Positions 10,771 to 21,847 of a stretch of DNA of 64,000 bases are shown piece by piece (the stretch's first letter is position 1; each line of letters begins with the position of its first letter). This DNA is from Phragmites australis (Eukaryota > Streptophyta > Magnoliopsida > Poales > Poaceae). The stretch is from contig NC_084941.1 of assembly GCF_958298935.1 (NCBI RefSeq), forward strand, positions 19,814,001-19,878,000, written 5' to 3'. The notes beneath the pieces were generated by a model. The model made no database searches and was not told the origin of the DNA. It saw only the letters and a program-made list of their open reading frames with translations. Position numbers and translations under genes: made by a program.

Positions 10771-11869
10771 GGCGACAATGACTAGAATTTTTTTTAATGT
10801 TTTTATATAGTTTTATAATTCAAATAAATACTAAAAATCCAAGAAAATCCTAGAAAATCTCATAAAATCATAGATGACTCCGAAAAATTCTAGAAAATTC
10901 CTAGCAACATAATTTCATCTGTAGATAATATTTTTGGTCTTGTTTTAATCTTTCAAAAGCCGTAACTTGTTAATTGTAGCTCTGATTTGACCCGTTCTTT
11001 CGCTGGATCGTCCGAAAAAGTGTGATCTTATATGTTATGATGTTTGTTGTGTGATATTTGATTCTTTTAGGATATTGGTGTTTATTTTTTACCAATTTGA
11101 TTATGTTTGCAAGTAGACGCTAACATTTCGGATGAGCTAGAATGACAGCAGGATTAAGATTTTAAAGACCCAACTAAGTAAAATGAAAGTAAGTTGTGTT
11201 CTTGAATATATTTATCCTAGTTTTTAAAATGTTTTGTTTTACAAATATGCATGCTAATTTGTAGGGAAACCCAAGAGTTAGGTTTTACCCTAATTTTCCC
11301 TTATCATCCTTGTCACCAGGGTTATGGTTAGGTTTTGGAAAGGTAGATTATGCTTAGCTTTAGTTTGGGATGGTGATCATAATGATTGCTCTATGAAACT
11401 TCATAATGGTCCTATACAACAATGATAAAAGATAATGGTATAATTTTTTTAGCAATATGGTATTGGGATTTGAGCAATGGTTTGATGAGACTGGTAAGTT
11501 GTATAGTTGGGTTGTTGTAGTTTTGCTCAAATCTAAGGACCGATTCATAGAGTGATCTTTTTGAGTAAATAATATAACCACAAACCTAGAATGGGATGAG
11601 TTTAGCCAATTAATTTGCATATTCTCAGCATTGTGTAGACCATCCGGTTGTGTGGAATGGAAGGGTATACTTCTAGGATGTTCCGTTGGCGCAAGAGGGG
11701 GCTTCCGTTGATGATGTATATTCACGTGGTGATGAAACCTTAGCAGTTATGCACATGCTAAGAGGGTCATTGTAAAGTCTTTGTAATGATTTCCTGGTCG
11801 CATACCTCGGAACTATGTAAGTGTTCGATCGACACAAGCACAATGGATAATCATAACTTGTGGGTAAAT
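10771..11869. other. Noncoding interior of CACTA A
   Basis: AT-rich sequence with no recognisable coding or repeat feature beyond simple A/T runs. Confidence 0.3.
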
Positions 11870-12179
11870 GGTGTGTTTGGTTGGAGGACAAAGTTGGATG
11901 GGATAGGGTCATCCCTGTTTTTTGGGATGGGATGAGCCAGTTTTCTATTTGGTTGGACGGATGGGATGAGCCAACTTTCTGTTTGGTTAGTGTGATTAGG
12001 GTGGATAGGATGAGCTAGTTTTCTGTTTGGTTGGATGAATTGTATAAGATAAGTTGATTGTGATGATTTTTTGGTGAACACCCCAATTTGTACACATTCA
12101 TATTTATATATATTCCATAAGTGTTTAGATTAATTTGTGCATGATCCCATCCACCCTAAGTCACCCAACCAAACACACC
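11870..12179. mobile_element. Probable Tourist-like MITE
   Basis: The inverted termini are GGTGTGTTTGGTTGG on the left and its complement CCAACCAAACACACC on the right, a perfect 15-base match about 310 bp apart. GGTGTGTTTGGTT is a common Tourist-type terminus in grasses. The left half contains three direct copies of a roughly 45-bp unit around GGGATGAGCCAGTTTTCT. A clear TTA/TAA target duplication is not visible. Confidence 0.6.
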
Positions 12180-12839
12180 CAAAGTGTACGATCTCTGCAG
12201 GGTCTAAACTAGTTAATCAGCTGTACTCACAGTTATGAGTGGCAATGAAAACCTCACATGATTAGAACTTGATGGTTTGGTTGGTTTTGTCAATCATGGT
12301 GGTGTGAACTATAATTGAGGTGGTTTTTCATTTGTTCAAAAGTTGTGGTGGTAACCTTGGTTGAGGTGTTGTAAGGTTAGTAAAGTCAAGATGATTGGAA
12401 TCTTAAGTTGGTTGGTTATTTACAGTTTTTCACTTATTTTTTATTGGTTTTGAAATGTTTTTACTTAAATGTTGTTTTATGCAAAAGAACCATATTGCCA
12501 TATTGTTGTCTAGCCTTCATATGCATATTATTTCTCACAACTTGTTGAGTATGACATGGGCTCACTCTTGTTATCACCAAACACTCAATTGGAGAAGGAA
12601 TTGAATAGTTCATTGTGGACAGATCGTTCTAAGATACATTCCACGTTGATCATGCCTTTGGAGACGTCATAAAGGTTTAGAGTCTGCGTAGCTACGCTTT
12701 AGTTTTATTTGGATCTTGGCCCTCAAAGATCACTTTTGTCAGATGTGATATTGTAATGATGTTCATCTATGAAGTCACTATGTGTTGAAATTGATTCCTG
12801 GGCTCAACACATAGGTGAGATTGGTCCTTCCCTTGGACC

Positions 12840-12995
12840 GTTCTCAACATGGACCGGCAATGATACTTCTGTTATCACTACCGATTGGTTCCTAGAATCG
12901 ACAATGATGAAGCACTGTCGATTGGTGTCATGGACCGATAGTGATAAAGAAGTATCACTACCGGTTGGTTCCTAGAACCGACAGTGATATTTCAT
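12840..12995. repeat. Inner block of CACTA A subterminal repeats
   Basis: Further copies of the subterminal motif, such as TATCACTACCGGTTGG, GGACCGATAGTGATA and AACCGACAGTGATA, alternate in orientation upstream of the TNP2 remnant. The separation from the outer block by 2.6 kb suggests inserted sequence (the GC-rich repeat and the MITE) between the two. Confidence 0.6.
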
Positions 12996-13132
12996 AGTAT
13001 GTAACCACATATTCGGCCCCCAAGTCGGAGCAAAATAGATGAGCTCTATTCTTCTCGGCGGTGGCTCTTTGTGGCGACCTTACGTGGTGAGGCTTCAAAA
13101 TTTGGAGGAATCCATGTGATCTAGGTGCTCCA

Positions 13133-13421
13133 AGGTTAGTAAGTTCATTTACATTTCATTTGTACTTAGATTTACTTGCTAGATTGCTCTATATTTTAAA
13201 ATCGGTGCTTGTTCCATGATGATGAATTTTGAAGGAGCTAGAGCCCTAATTGACTAAGTGAATTTAAGATAATCGATTTTAGGTATACATTATCTAGGTT
13301 AGTAAATTCATCTAAATTTCATTTATACTTAGATTTACTTGCTAGATTGCTCTAGATTTTGAAAATAGGTGTTTGTTCCATGATGATGAATTTTGAAGGA
13401 GCTAGAGCTCCAATTGACTTA
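13133..13421. repeat. Tandem duplication, period 163 bp
   Basis: Two copies (about 13133-13258 and 13296-13421) share long near-identical runs, including ACTTAGATTTACTTGCTAGA and CATGATGATGAATTTTGAAG. They lie just upstream of the TNP2-like ORF and probably belong to its 5' untranslated region or first intron. Confidence 0.8.
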
Positions 13422-13491
13422 GTATTTAAGTAATATGGATGTACGATACTACCTGTAGCGGTTTAGAGTTTTTTAATAGCATGGAAGTTTT

Positions 13492-13878
13492 TTGAGCGTT
13501 GCTGCGACATACAAGTCAAATAATTGTGATGACTATATATGGTGTCCATGCACTAATTGCAGGAATGAGAAGCAATTTTCAAGCATAGAGCAGATCTGTG
13601 CACACTTGCTTTGGAGGGGTTTCAAGCGTGGCTATACCCGTTGGACCAAATATGGTGAAGATGAGGAGATTGAACATGAAGGGCAACCCACTATCGAAGA
13701 AGATGGAGGCAACAATATGATGGCCGATGAAGACAACGATATGCTAGTCTTCAAAGATACTTTGGTCCACGACAATGAAGATGGCATAGATCAGATGTTG
13801 CACAATGGGGAAGGGGACTTCATTAGAGAGAGACAACATCAAAAGTTCTCACGTATGATAGAGAACATTAAAACACCC
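13492..13878 (+). pseudogene. N-terminal fragment of TNP2-type CACTA transposase (element A)
   Basis: The open frame has no good ATG, opening at a TTG. It shows the transposase-associated domain of CACTA TNP2 proteins: DDYIWCPCTNCRNEKQF, then HLLWRGFKRGYTRWTKYGED, an acidic region, and FSRMIENIKTPL. The sequence is lost where TNP2 would continue into its catalytic domain. At about 13878 it meets unrelated LTR-like DNA and never resumes as TNP2 on the far side. The element A transposase is therefore truncated as well as interrupted. Confidence 0.75.
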
Positions 13879-14749
13879 TTGTCGACAATTGGTTAACCGC
13901 CAATCTAAAGAACTTGTTGAAGAAATAGGGGATGCTTGAAGTAGACAAATAACAAGGAAAACAAAGGGATATTTAGACAGGTTCGGTCCTCTCTAAGGAT
14001 AATAACCCTACGTCATATTTTTCTTATATTGATCTGAGCCTATTATAAGGGGTGTAGCTAGCCTAGATAGATCTAAACCTAGTTGGCGACTTTCTCTTAA
14101 CTTTTATTGGCTTGTGTAGCTTCTAATGACTTCGTATTGCTTGTCCTTTGTAGGGCCCCTTGGCTCCGTATATATATGGGAGTGGCGTACATCCTTTGGA
14201 CTCTTTCTTCCTATTCTTGGAGACACTACTACAGAATAGGCCTTATCTGTCAGCCCATCACTGCTTGTTCCTTACGAGCCGACAGTGATGGAGTATCACT
14301 GCCGGTTCATATCAAGGATCGATACTAAAAGTCCAGTAGAAAAGAACTAGTAGTGATAATTGTCTATCACTACCGGTTCTAGCCACGAACTGGCAGTAAT
14401 AATTCATCAAGTATCACTGCCAGTTCGTGTTACGAAATGGCAATGATAATGGATGATATCTTATCTTAAAAAAATTCATAACTTTTTCGTATGAAATCGG
14501 ATGGGGACAAACTTTATATGAAAACTATAGTCCACAATGAGACCTACAACTTTGTAGTTGAAAACTTTTAATTTTAGGTCATTTAAATGTCCAAATAATC
14601 ATAACAATATTTCAGGAAACAAGTATCAAAAGGAAAGCATATCCTATTGTTGTCACTAGCACTACGTGAAAAATAGACAATGGAGACATGATTTAGTGGT
14701 GGGTAATAATGCAAACTGCCACTTATATAGCCTCAAGTCAGGACCAGAC

Positions 14750-15000
14750 ATTGACCCATCACTGATAACAGGTCTTCAGTGACGGGTCATAATACTACCC
14801 GTCACTTATCACATTTGTGATGGGTCATAACTACACCCATCACTTGTGACCTGGTAATATGTGACGAGTCTCCCTACACCAGTCATAAGTGACGGGTCAT
14901 ACTACGACCCATCACTTATAACTTGGCATAGGCGATGGGTCTCCCTACACCAGTAATAAGTGATGGGTCATATTACTACCTGTCACTTATGACTTAGATC
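14750..15000. repeat. Left subterminal repeats of CACTA C
   Basis: Multiple alternating copies of AAGTGACGGGTCATA and TACCCGTCACTTAT with small variants. The matching right block is at 19368-19650, where the repeats are GTGACGGGTAA and TTACCCGTCACTTATG. Confidence 0.85.
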
Positions 15001-15397
15001 TGTTATAAGATCTGGCCAGCGTATGTGCGCGCCTAGCAGTTGGAGACTGGCCAGCTACTGGCTATTTTCTCCGGTTTTGCTGGAGACTCTCTAATATTTT
15101 GTTGATTTGAAGTTTGAATTGGTGCTAGGTCTTTAAAGATTTACATCTCCCTCTTTCCTCCTTCTCTAACCCCTATTTGGTAGATTTGTTGTGTTTTGAG
15201 TTGTAATCGGTCATTTTGTTTCTTTATCCAAAATCTTAGACAAAGTGAGTGTTATTTATGTTAGATTTGATACTTGGTTTGTCTGATCTACCACGAGATG
15301 CCACAGATCTAGTGTAATTGTATGGAATTTTTAATCGCATGCTTAACCATGCAATTAAAGTAATTGTTAATAAAGAATGAATGCTTTTACAATGTAG

Positions 15398-16915
15398 ATG
15401 GCGGATAAAAGTTGGATGTACCTTGAGACCCGGACTTGTCCGGAGTACCTGAGTAGGGTGAAGTATTTCATGAGTGTTGCTTTGGCGAATATGAAAGATC
15501 ATGGTAAAACGGCAATGTATTGTCCATATCACGATTGTAGGAATGATAAGATGTTCCCGAAACCAGACAATGTCCATGCACACTTGATTAAATATGAAAT
15601 TAAAGAGAATTATACATGTTGGAACAAACATAGTGAGGAAGGCCTTACCGAGGGAGAGATGGATCGGGGTTTCTATGCCGACAGTGTGGATCAAGGACTT
15701 ACACCCAGTGATATTGATTATGATCTCAAGGACGAAGACATATTAGGTTTCAATGATAATGATCTTGAGGATTTTGTGGAGAATGTAGAGCAGATGGTGT
15801 GGGATGTCGAGTGGCACAACGAGTATAATAATGATGAGTTTGCTAAATTTCAGGAATTTGTGCGGGATTCCTGGGCGCCCCTTTATCCCAACTGTAAGGA
15901 GAAGTACACGTGGATATTTGGGATACTAAAGCTTCTACAGCTGAAGACAAGTCATGGTTGAACTGACAAGAGTTTTGAAGCATTGCTATATCTGCTAAGG
16001 GACATGCTACCAGAGGGGAACTTGGTGCCCATGGGCATCTACGGCGCAAAGAAGATAATTTATCCTTTATGACTGGAAATAGAAAAAATACATGTATGTA
16101 AGCAGCATTGTATCTTGTTTCATGGTGAGTATGCAGAGCTAGATCAATGATTCGTTTGTAGAACCCATCGATATAAGCGTAGAAATGACGGTGGTGACAG
16201 AGATGGAGGCAAGAAAAGTAAAGGGACTCCTATGAAGGTGGTGTGGTATTTTCCTATAATTCTCCATCTAAAGCGATTGTTTGCTAACAGAATGGAGGCC
16301 CAATTGGTGCGTTGGCATAAGGAGGGTCATAAGAACGATAGAATGATACGGCACCTGGCGGATTCTGCTCATTGGTGAATCATTGATTCCACATTTGGTT
16401 GGTTCACTGAAGAGCTGAGAAATATTAGGTTTGCTATGAGCACAGATGGCATGAATCCATTCAGTAACATGAGTACCTCACATAGCACCTAGCATGTTGT
16501 ATTATCGATCTACAACCTTCCACCCTGTCTTTGTAACAAGCGGAAATACATTATGTTGTCGATCTTGATATCAGAACCGAAACAACCTAGCAATAATATC
16601 GATGTGTACCTCAAACCTTTAGTCGATGATCCTAAGAAACTCTAGTCGAAAGGCATCTTAAGAAAACCTAAGAAAGAATACTTTACCTTGCACGCCATAT
16701 TGTTCATCACCATCAATGATCTGCCAGCACTTCGTAACTTGTCAGGTCAGAGCAAAAGAAAAGGTGAAGCTTGCCCCCATTGCTTAGATGACATATGCAG
16801 TTTGAGGTTGAACAACTCAAAGAAAATAGTGTACATGAGGCAACTGGGTACGCGGGGAAAAGGGCCAAACGGTAGGCAGAGTATGAAAAGTTAGCCAGAG
16901 AAGACCACGGGAATC
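15398..16915 (+). pseudogene. TNP2-type CACTA transposase pseudogene (element C)
   Basis: The first 187 codons are open and show the transposase-associated domain (MADKSWMYLETRTCPEYLS, then MYCPYHDCRNDKMF). From about 15960 the TNP2 catalytic region continues with frequent stops and frameshifts. It is recognisable by STDGMNPFSNMST near 16440, PKQPSNNIDVYLKPL near 16577 and the block FITINDLPALRNLSGQS near 16705. CACTA TNP2 catalyses cut-and-paste transposition by binding the terminal repeats; this copy cannot make a full protein. Order and orientation match an autonomous CACTA. Confidence 0.85.
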
Positions 16916-17040
16916 CTTGGTTTCAATTCTCGGGACAATCGCGGTCATATTTGCGTGCAAGTGGTAAGCTGTCCGAAAGTGGGGAAATCACATTCAGAAG
17001 CAGTGAAACCTAGTCATTTGCAAAAAAAAAGTAAAAGAAA

Positions 17041-18940
17041 AGGCAGACGAAGCTAGCCAAGGTTCTTTCACCAGGCTAAGGGAACATGATGTTCCCTCAG
17101 TGGTGCTGGGAAACCAGAGCATCCAGGTCAAGTGCGAGGTGTATCCATTTCCCAGGGCTAGAAATACGGCTTTCCCAAAGACCACAAAATGTACAAGAAG
17201 AGGAAGAGGTCGGGTGCAGTGGATGTGGATGCATTGACATAGGACATCACCTAGAAAGTTTATGCAAACATCAAGGGGCAGCTTGTAGCAAAGGGAATAG
17301 AGATTTTCATCCCAGAGGAAGCTAGCTCCGGAACTGCATGGAAGAGTAGCTGCACCTCCAAGGAGGTTGATCAACTTGCAGCCCCCATGATTGAGTCGGA
17401 TACGATTGACCTGCTAGAAGGACCCACGCCCTACAGCCTTGTAATCACTCCTAGAGGGTATTACATCGAGGTTGCAAGGGGCCAGGTGCATCCAGATGTC
17501 TGTATCTTACATACGGTCCCGATACATGCTGGCTATGCTGTGGTTACAGTGGAAATGGTACATAGCAATGCCACCGATCATGTGTTGGAGCTCCCCCCAA
17601 TGATGAAGTCGCAGCTCTAGGTGAAGCACTTCATCAAAGGTTCCAGTGGAAGAGGGGCGACATCATGGTCTCCAGTGCATCCCAGTTTGGACGAGCTTCA
17701 AATACACCATAGTCGCTCCCCTCACTTCCAGAGAAGGAAGCTTCACTACCTTCTCCTCCTCCAGAGAAGCCAGCTTCACTGCCTTCTCCTCCGCATCCAG
17801 TAGCCTCGCTTCCAACTCTAATTTTGTCTCCCCCAAAGAGCCCAAAAAAGAAGGAAAAGGGAGCCAAGAAGAAAGGCTCTAAGAATAACCTACCAAAGAG
17901 GCCGAAGGCCATTGTACTAGCAAAGAAGTCCACGGATATTGGAGCAGCGTGGACTAGTGCCAACACAAAATTCTAATATGGGAAGCTCTTGATGATGGTA
18001 GATGACCTAACAAGGGTAGGACAAGCATATGTCGACCTGCATAATTACTACATGCAGACTTCTAGAGACACCAATGCTCAATCTATAATCGTATAGTACA
18101 AACAATGACACTTCTTAACTGAAGACGGCTACATCCTTGTGAGTTTCAATGACTTATACGACCTCATCAACCTTGATGCCATGAGCATATCGTTATTACA
18201 GATCTTCACATTGTAAATCTCTTGAAAATGGACATTCATTAATTAATGCCACTAAGTCTTGAACCTAACTATGTCCTAATCTGTAGACACTTGATGAAAG
18301 AAACAAAGAAGAGCAAGGAGCCTATAGGATTTATTGACCCTAAGGCCATTACAATCTCGGTCATCCAATTTCACCCCAACTACACGTTGAAATATATGGT
18401 CAAGCCAATCCAACAATATTCCAAAATGAACTACCTATTGGGCACCCACAACACATGTGGCTATTGGATCTTATTGGTCATTTGCCTCAAGCAGAACTTG
18501 GTGTGATACCTCGACTCATCAAGACCAGTAGTACGAAAAGGCAAACCTGGAGAGCGTGATTACAACGCTATAAAATGACTCCTCAACGCGTAAGTTCTGC
18601 CAAGCTTAGTTTGCATATTTAACTTTTCTAACATTCAAATGTTCCCTAATCGATCCCTCTTTATACAGGGCTTTTGACAAGTACCTTTGAGCTGATCCTA
18701 ACTACAATGCGAAAGATGGTCGCAGACTAACACACAAGACTGGGTTCGTGGTAAATGCTACCAAATGCTCTTTGTTGCTGCTTTCTTTTCTTTTGATCTA
18801 GTAGTAAATTTTCTTTTCCTCAGTACCACCAACAACCACCTGGCAATGCCTGCGAATTCTATGTTGCGTGGAACATGCTCCTCATGATCCGAGCAAAGGA
18901 TAAGAAATCCCCCGATGTAAGTTCAATACAAGATTATTCG
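17041..18940 (+). pseudogene. Second CACTA C gene remnant: DUF8039 plus Ulp1/C48-like protease
   Basis: At 17387-17617 the frame GPTPYSLVITPRGYYIEVAR with VHPDVCILHTVPIHAGYAV matches the DUF8039 domain found in grass CACTA second genes. A K/P-rich linker follows. Then comes a degraded Ulp1-like C48 cysteine peptidase: DGYILVSFNDLYDLINLDAM at about 18126, PIGFIDPKAITIS at 18318, NYLLGTHNTCGYWILLVI at 18430, YLDS at 18508, and HQQPPGNACEFYVAWNML at about 18829. The cysteine (TGC, 18851-18853), the preceding Q and the Asp of YLDS are visible. The catalytic His of the usual HW pair is Tyr (TAT, 18462-18464). Stops and intron-like gaps break the frame. Domain calls are from memory of the families. 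Confidence 0.65.
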
Positions 18941-19367
18941 TAACTAATTTCAATAATTAGTTTAATTCCATGATAACATGATATTGGTTACACGTCAAAT
19001 TATGCAGAATTATTCAGCTTATTTTTTTTAACGATGGTGCACTCCCAGAGATTCAACAACAGATCACCGAGTTCATGGTATCTAAAGTCATCAACCCACA
19101 CGGTGAGTTGCATTATAGAAACACTAGGTTGTGAGGTCTTATGTAATATGAATAGATTGAAACTTTGTAACATTTGCGACTCTATGATGAATTGATCGGA
19201 GCTTTGTAACCTTTGCGATTCTGTGATGAAGTGAGTTCTTACATAAGTGTGTTTGTCGATATGTATTTGGATGCATTGATGTTGCTTTCGGGGAGAAAAC
19301 TGCTGCCAAATCCTAGCTATACTCCAGAATGTAGCCAGGAAATAGGACAATCCTGCAGGGTAACCTA

Positions 19368-19672
19368 TACATAAGTGACGGGTAATCTATTTACCCGTCA
19401 CTTATGTGTTCAGATAAGTGACAGGTGAAGAAGTTACCCATCAGTTATGTCTTAGCATAAGTGATGGGTAAATAGGTTACGCGTCACTTATGTGTTCAGA
19501 TAAGTGACGGGTGAAGAAGTTACCCGTCACTTATGTGTACAGATAAGTGACAGGTGAAGAAGTTACCTGTCACTTATTACTAGTCATCAGTGACACCTTC
19601 TGGGTGACGATTGCGTTACCCGTCACCCATGACGGTTATCACCCATCACCCACGACCTTTTTTCACGTAGTG
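19368..19672. repeat. Right subterminal repeats and terminus of CACTA C
   Basis: Five or more alternating copies of GTGACGGGTGAAGAAGTTA and its partner ACCCGTCACTTATG lead into the terminus TTTTTTCACGTAGTG. Long near-identical inverted copies would form hairpins in single-stranded DNA. Confidence 0.85.
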
Positions 19673-20734
19673 TAGTACTTCTATGGTGGGATGGTAATGA
19701 CGTATCACGCGAGCTAAGAAGTTCCAGGTTCGAGTGCAACAAACTGCATGCGTACGTATTTCGCATGAAAAATCAAGTGACTTGTGACTGCCGGTTGAAA
19801 AAAATATGGATTCTGGGACCGACTATCACTGTCGACTGAAGCCTTTAGCCGACAGTGATAACCACCTTCACTGCCAGTCCCTAGGTGGCAGTGTTAGTCG
19901 GGGACTATCACTGCCCGTTGTCCACTGCCAATGCCAAAAACGGCAGTGATAGATGGTTTGGAAACGGTAGTGAATCTCTATTCTGTAGTAGTGAGATAAA
20001 CCTTCCTTTACGCCTTGGGTATCTATATGTGGTTTTCTTTCTTCTAGAGATTCCCTTCTCAGATATAAAGATATGCCCCAAGAATTGTAGGAAACCCTGA
20101 GATGCCCAAATATGGTAACTATCCATTATTCGCCATCAAGCCCCCCTTCAGTATGTGAAATGAGGCTTCGACATATCAAGTATATGGCCAGCAAAGATAA
20201 GCTTTTTATCTGACCATGTCATCGAGTAGGACTTGGGTTCCTGAGTAGGGTGATGCTTCTAACTGAGTTTTCTGATTTTCTACTCGGGTTCTTGAATGCC
20301 TTCGAGTACCTAAGAGAGTTCTCGAGAAAATGTTTTATCCAAGTAGGTTTTCTATTAGCTCTGCACGAGATTCCGAATGCCTCCGATTTCCCAAGAGTCC
20401 TCGAGAAGATGTTTCATCTAGGTAGATTGTCTAGTCAATATGTAAAGAATCATCTTGTCCTTGCAAAGGAACGAGGGAGATAAGATTCATTGTGGGCTAG
20501 GATTAGAAGTTGAGCTGTTGCACATAGTGGTGAAAATATTCCCTATCACGAACACGAAAGAGTTGATGTACGTCTTTTCAACTGTGCCCCGTGAACTGAA
20601 AAATCCATCAGATAAATGAGTGCAACGATGACCGCCTCTTTGTCTGTGCGAGCCAATTTAAAAGACATAGACTTTAAGACATCCAAAGTACCTCAAGAAG
20701 TAGAAGCCTGAGTGAGTACCTCACCTTGGATCAC

Positions 20735-20756
20735 CCTGACACTCAAGAGTGTCAGG
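20735..20756. repeat. Perfect 10-base inverted repeat with 2-base centre
   Basis: The arms CCTGACACTC and GAGTGTCAGG are exact complements separated by AA. It lies just upstream of the Transposase_24 remnant in CACTA A. It might be a protein-binding palindrome or chance. Confidence 0.7.
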
Positions 20757-20789
20757 CCTCAAATGATGCTACAACTAGTCAGACATTCA

Positions 20790-21845
20790 AAGTATAGAAA
20801 TGGCATGGTCGAGGTCCTAGCAAGTTTCCTACAGGACATTTTGTCATCATGGAGCTTGATTCAGTTGGGGAGCCTATGATGCAATCACATGTAATGGAGC
20901 CATACAAGACAACAAGCAAGGTTCATGTCAGGGATCATGTCCAAATCAGCTATAGAAATTGGAGAAGTTGCCCAAATGACCAGTGGGTGGCTCCCAATAA
21001 CATCTAGGACCTTTTGTGGGACAAGTTGATAGAAAAGTTCAAGTTTCCTGAAGGGTGAAACCTTGACCGAGTGAAGGCCCATGCATTGAATGTAATGGCC
21101 AACTCGTTTAAGAATTTGAAGGGCACATTGTATAGAGATTATGTGAGGATGGATGGAACACCGGACTTTAACGTTTACCCTAAGGTGCAAGACTATTGGA
21201 ATGAATTCGTACAGTACAAGTAGTCGGAGGAAGCAATTAAGAAAAATGAGGCAAACAAGGCCAACTCTGAAAAGAACATTTAGCACCATAGATTAGGCAC
21301 GTGCAAGTATATGAAGAAATTACTCGACTGGGAGAAGAACTAGCCCGCAACGGTGTCACATCAGTGGATTCCATGAGTGAAATACTATTTGTATGTGAGG
21401 GGGTGACCCTTTCGGATGAAGGCCGCCTATCTTCAGAAGCGAAAAAGATCAAGAGATGATGCAAAGTACTACGGATGCCCATTCCTAGACTCCCCAAGGC
21501 TCTTTCAGGGCAGATAGGGAGAAGGACGAGCTAATCTTGGCACTAGGAAACAAGGACACCCTAGCCGCACGTGAGGCTAAGGTTTGAGGCCTGGGAAAGA
21601 CTCCTTCCAAAAAGATTTCGAGAGTTATATGAGTCGGAAGAAAAGTAAACAAGAAATGCAATCTGTCTTGGCTCTTGTACGAGAAAAGCTTCACCAAGAG
21701 ATACAGACGACGAACCCCCGTATACAGCAAGCGGCACAAGAAGCCATCGGCCAGCAGCAAGTACAAGACAACATTTGCTCTTATCCATAGCCCCGGTGCT
21801 TGTCGGAATAGCTACGCATCCACGGGCATTCCCAAAGAGGAAATA
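20790..21845 (+). pseudogene. Transposase_24 (En/Spm TNPA-like) pseudogene of CACTA A, 5' part
   Basis: Across shifting plus-strand frames the sequence reads SFPTGHFVIMELDSVGEP, then HVRDHVQISYRNWRSCPNDQ, LLWDKLIEKFKFPEG, HALNVMANSFKNLKGTLYRD, YPKVQDYWNEFVQYK, a stop, then SEEAIKKNEANKANSEKN and HHRLGTCKYMKK. This pattern is diagnostic of the plant Ptta/En/Spm Transposase_24 family. At least four in-frame stops and several frameshifts are present. The copia element inserted at 21848 separates this part from the DUF8039 segment that continues at 30832. Confidence 0.8.
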
Positions 21846-21847
21846 TG

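Larger units (their letters stand above)
14660..19672 (+). mobile_element. CACTA element C, nested in B
   Basis: The left terminus is CACTACGTGAAAAA and the right end is its complement TTTTTTCACGTAGTG, apart from one base in the A run. The target duplication TAG lies at 14657-14659 and 19673-19675. Length is 5013 bp. It carries its own subterminal repeat family, AAGTGACGGGT and its complement, at 14770-15000 and 19368-19650, unlike that of A and B. Inside are a TNP2 pseudogene and a second pseudogene with DUF8039 and C48-like segments, both on the plus strand. Confidence 0.92.
14224..19993. mobile_element. CACTA element B, nonautonomous, interrupted by element C
   Basis: The left terminus is CACTACTACAGAATAG; the right terminus CTATTCTGTAGTAGTG is its exact complement. 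The 3-bp target duplication AGA flanks both ends (14221-14223 and 19994-19996). Subterminal motifs (TATCACTGCCGGTTC, GCCGACAGTGATA) occur at 14255-14450 and 19825-19970. Without element C and one copy of its target duplication, B is about 754 bp and has no coding sequence. Termini and subterminal motif place it in the same family as element A. Confidence 0.9.
13890..20660. mobile_element. Gypsy-type LTR fragment split by CACTA elements B and C
   Basis: The flanks of the nested CACTA pair (about 13930-14223 and 19994-20660) look like two parts of one LTR. The left has GACAGGTTCGGTCCTCTC and a run AGGATAATAACCCTACGTCA, and the right has CATCAAGCCCCCCTTCAG. The same family recurs at 47290-47600 (AGGATAATAATACTATGTCA). 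No primer binding site or coding region accompanies it, so it could be a solo LTR. The outer borders are not resolved. Confidence 0.45.

Noticed and set aside
14770..15000. CRISPR-like array
   Set aside because: Repeats alternate in orientation and have no uniform spacers; they are CACTA subterminal repeats in a plant genome.
10046..19993. Pairing the left end of A with the right end of B
   Set aside because: B has its own perfect left terminus and an exact AGA duplication.
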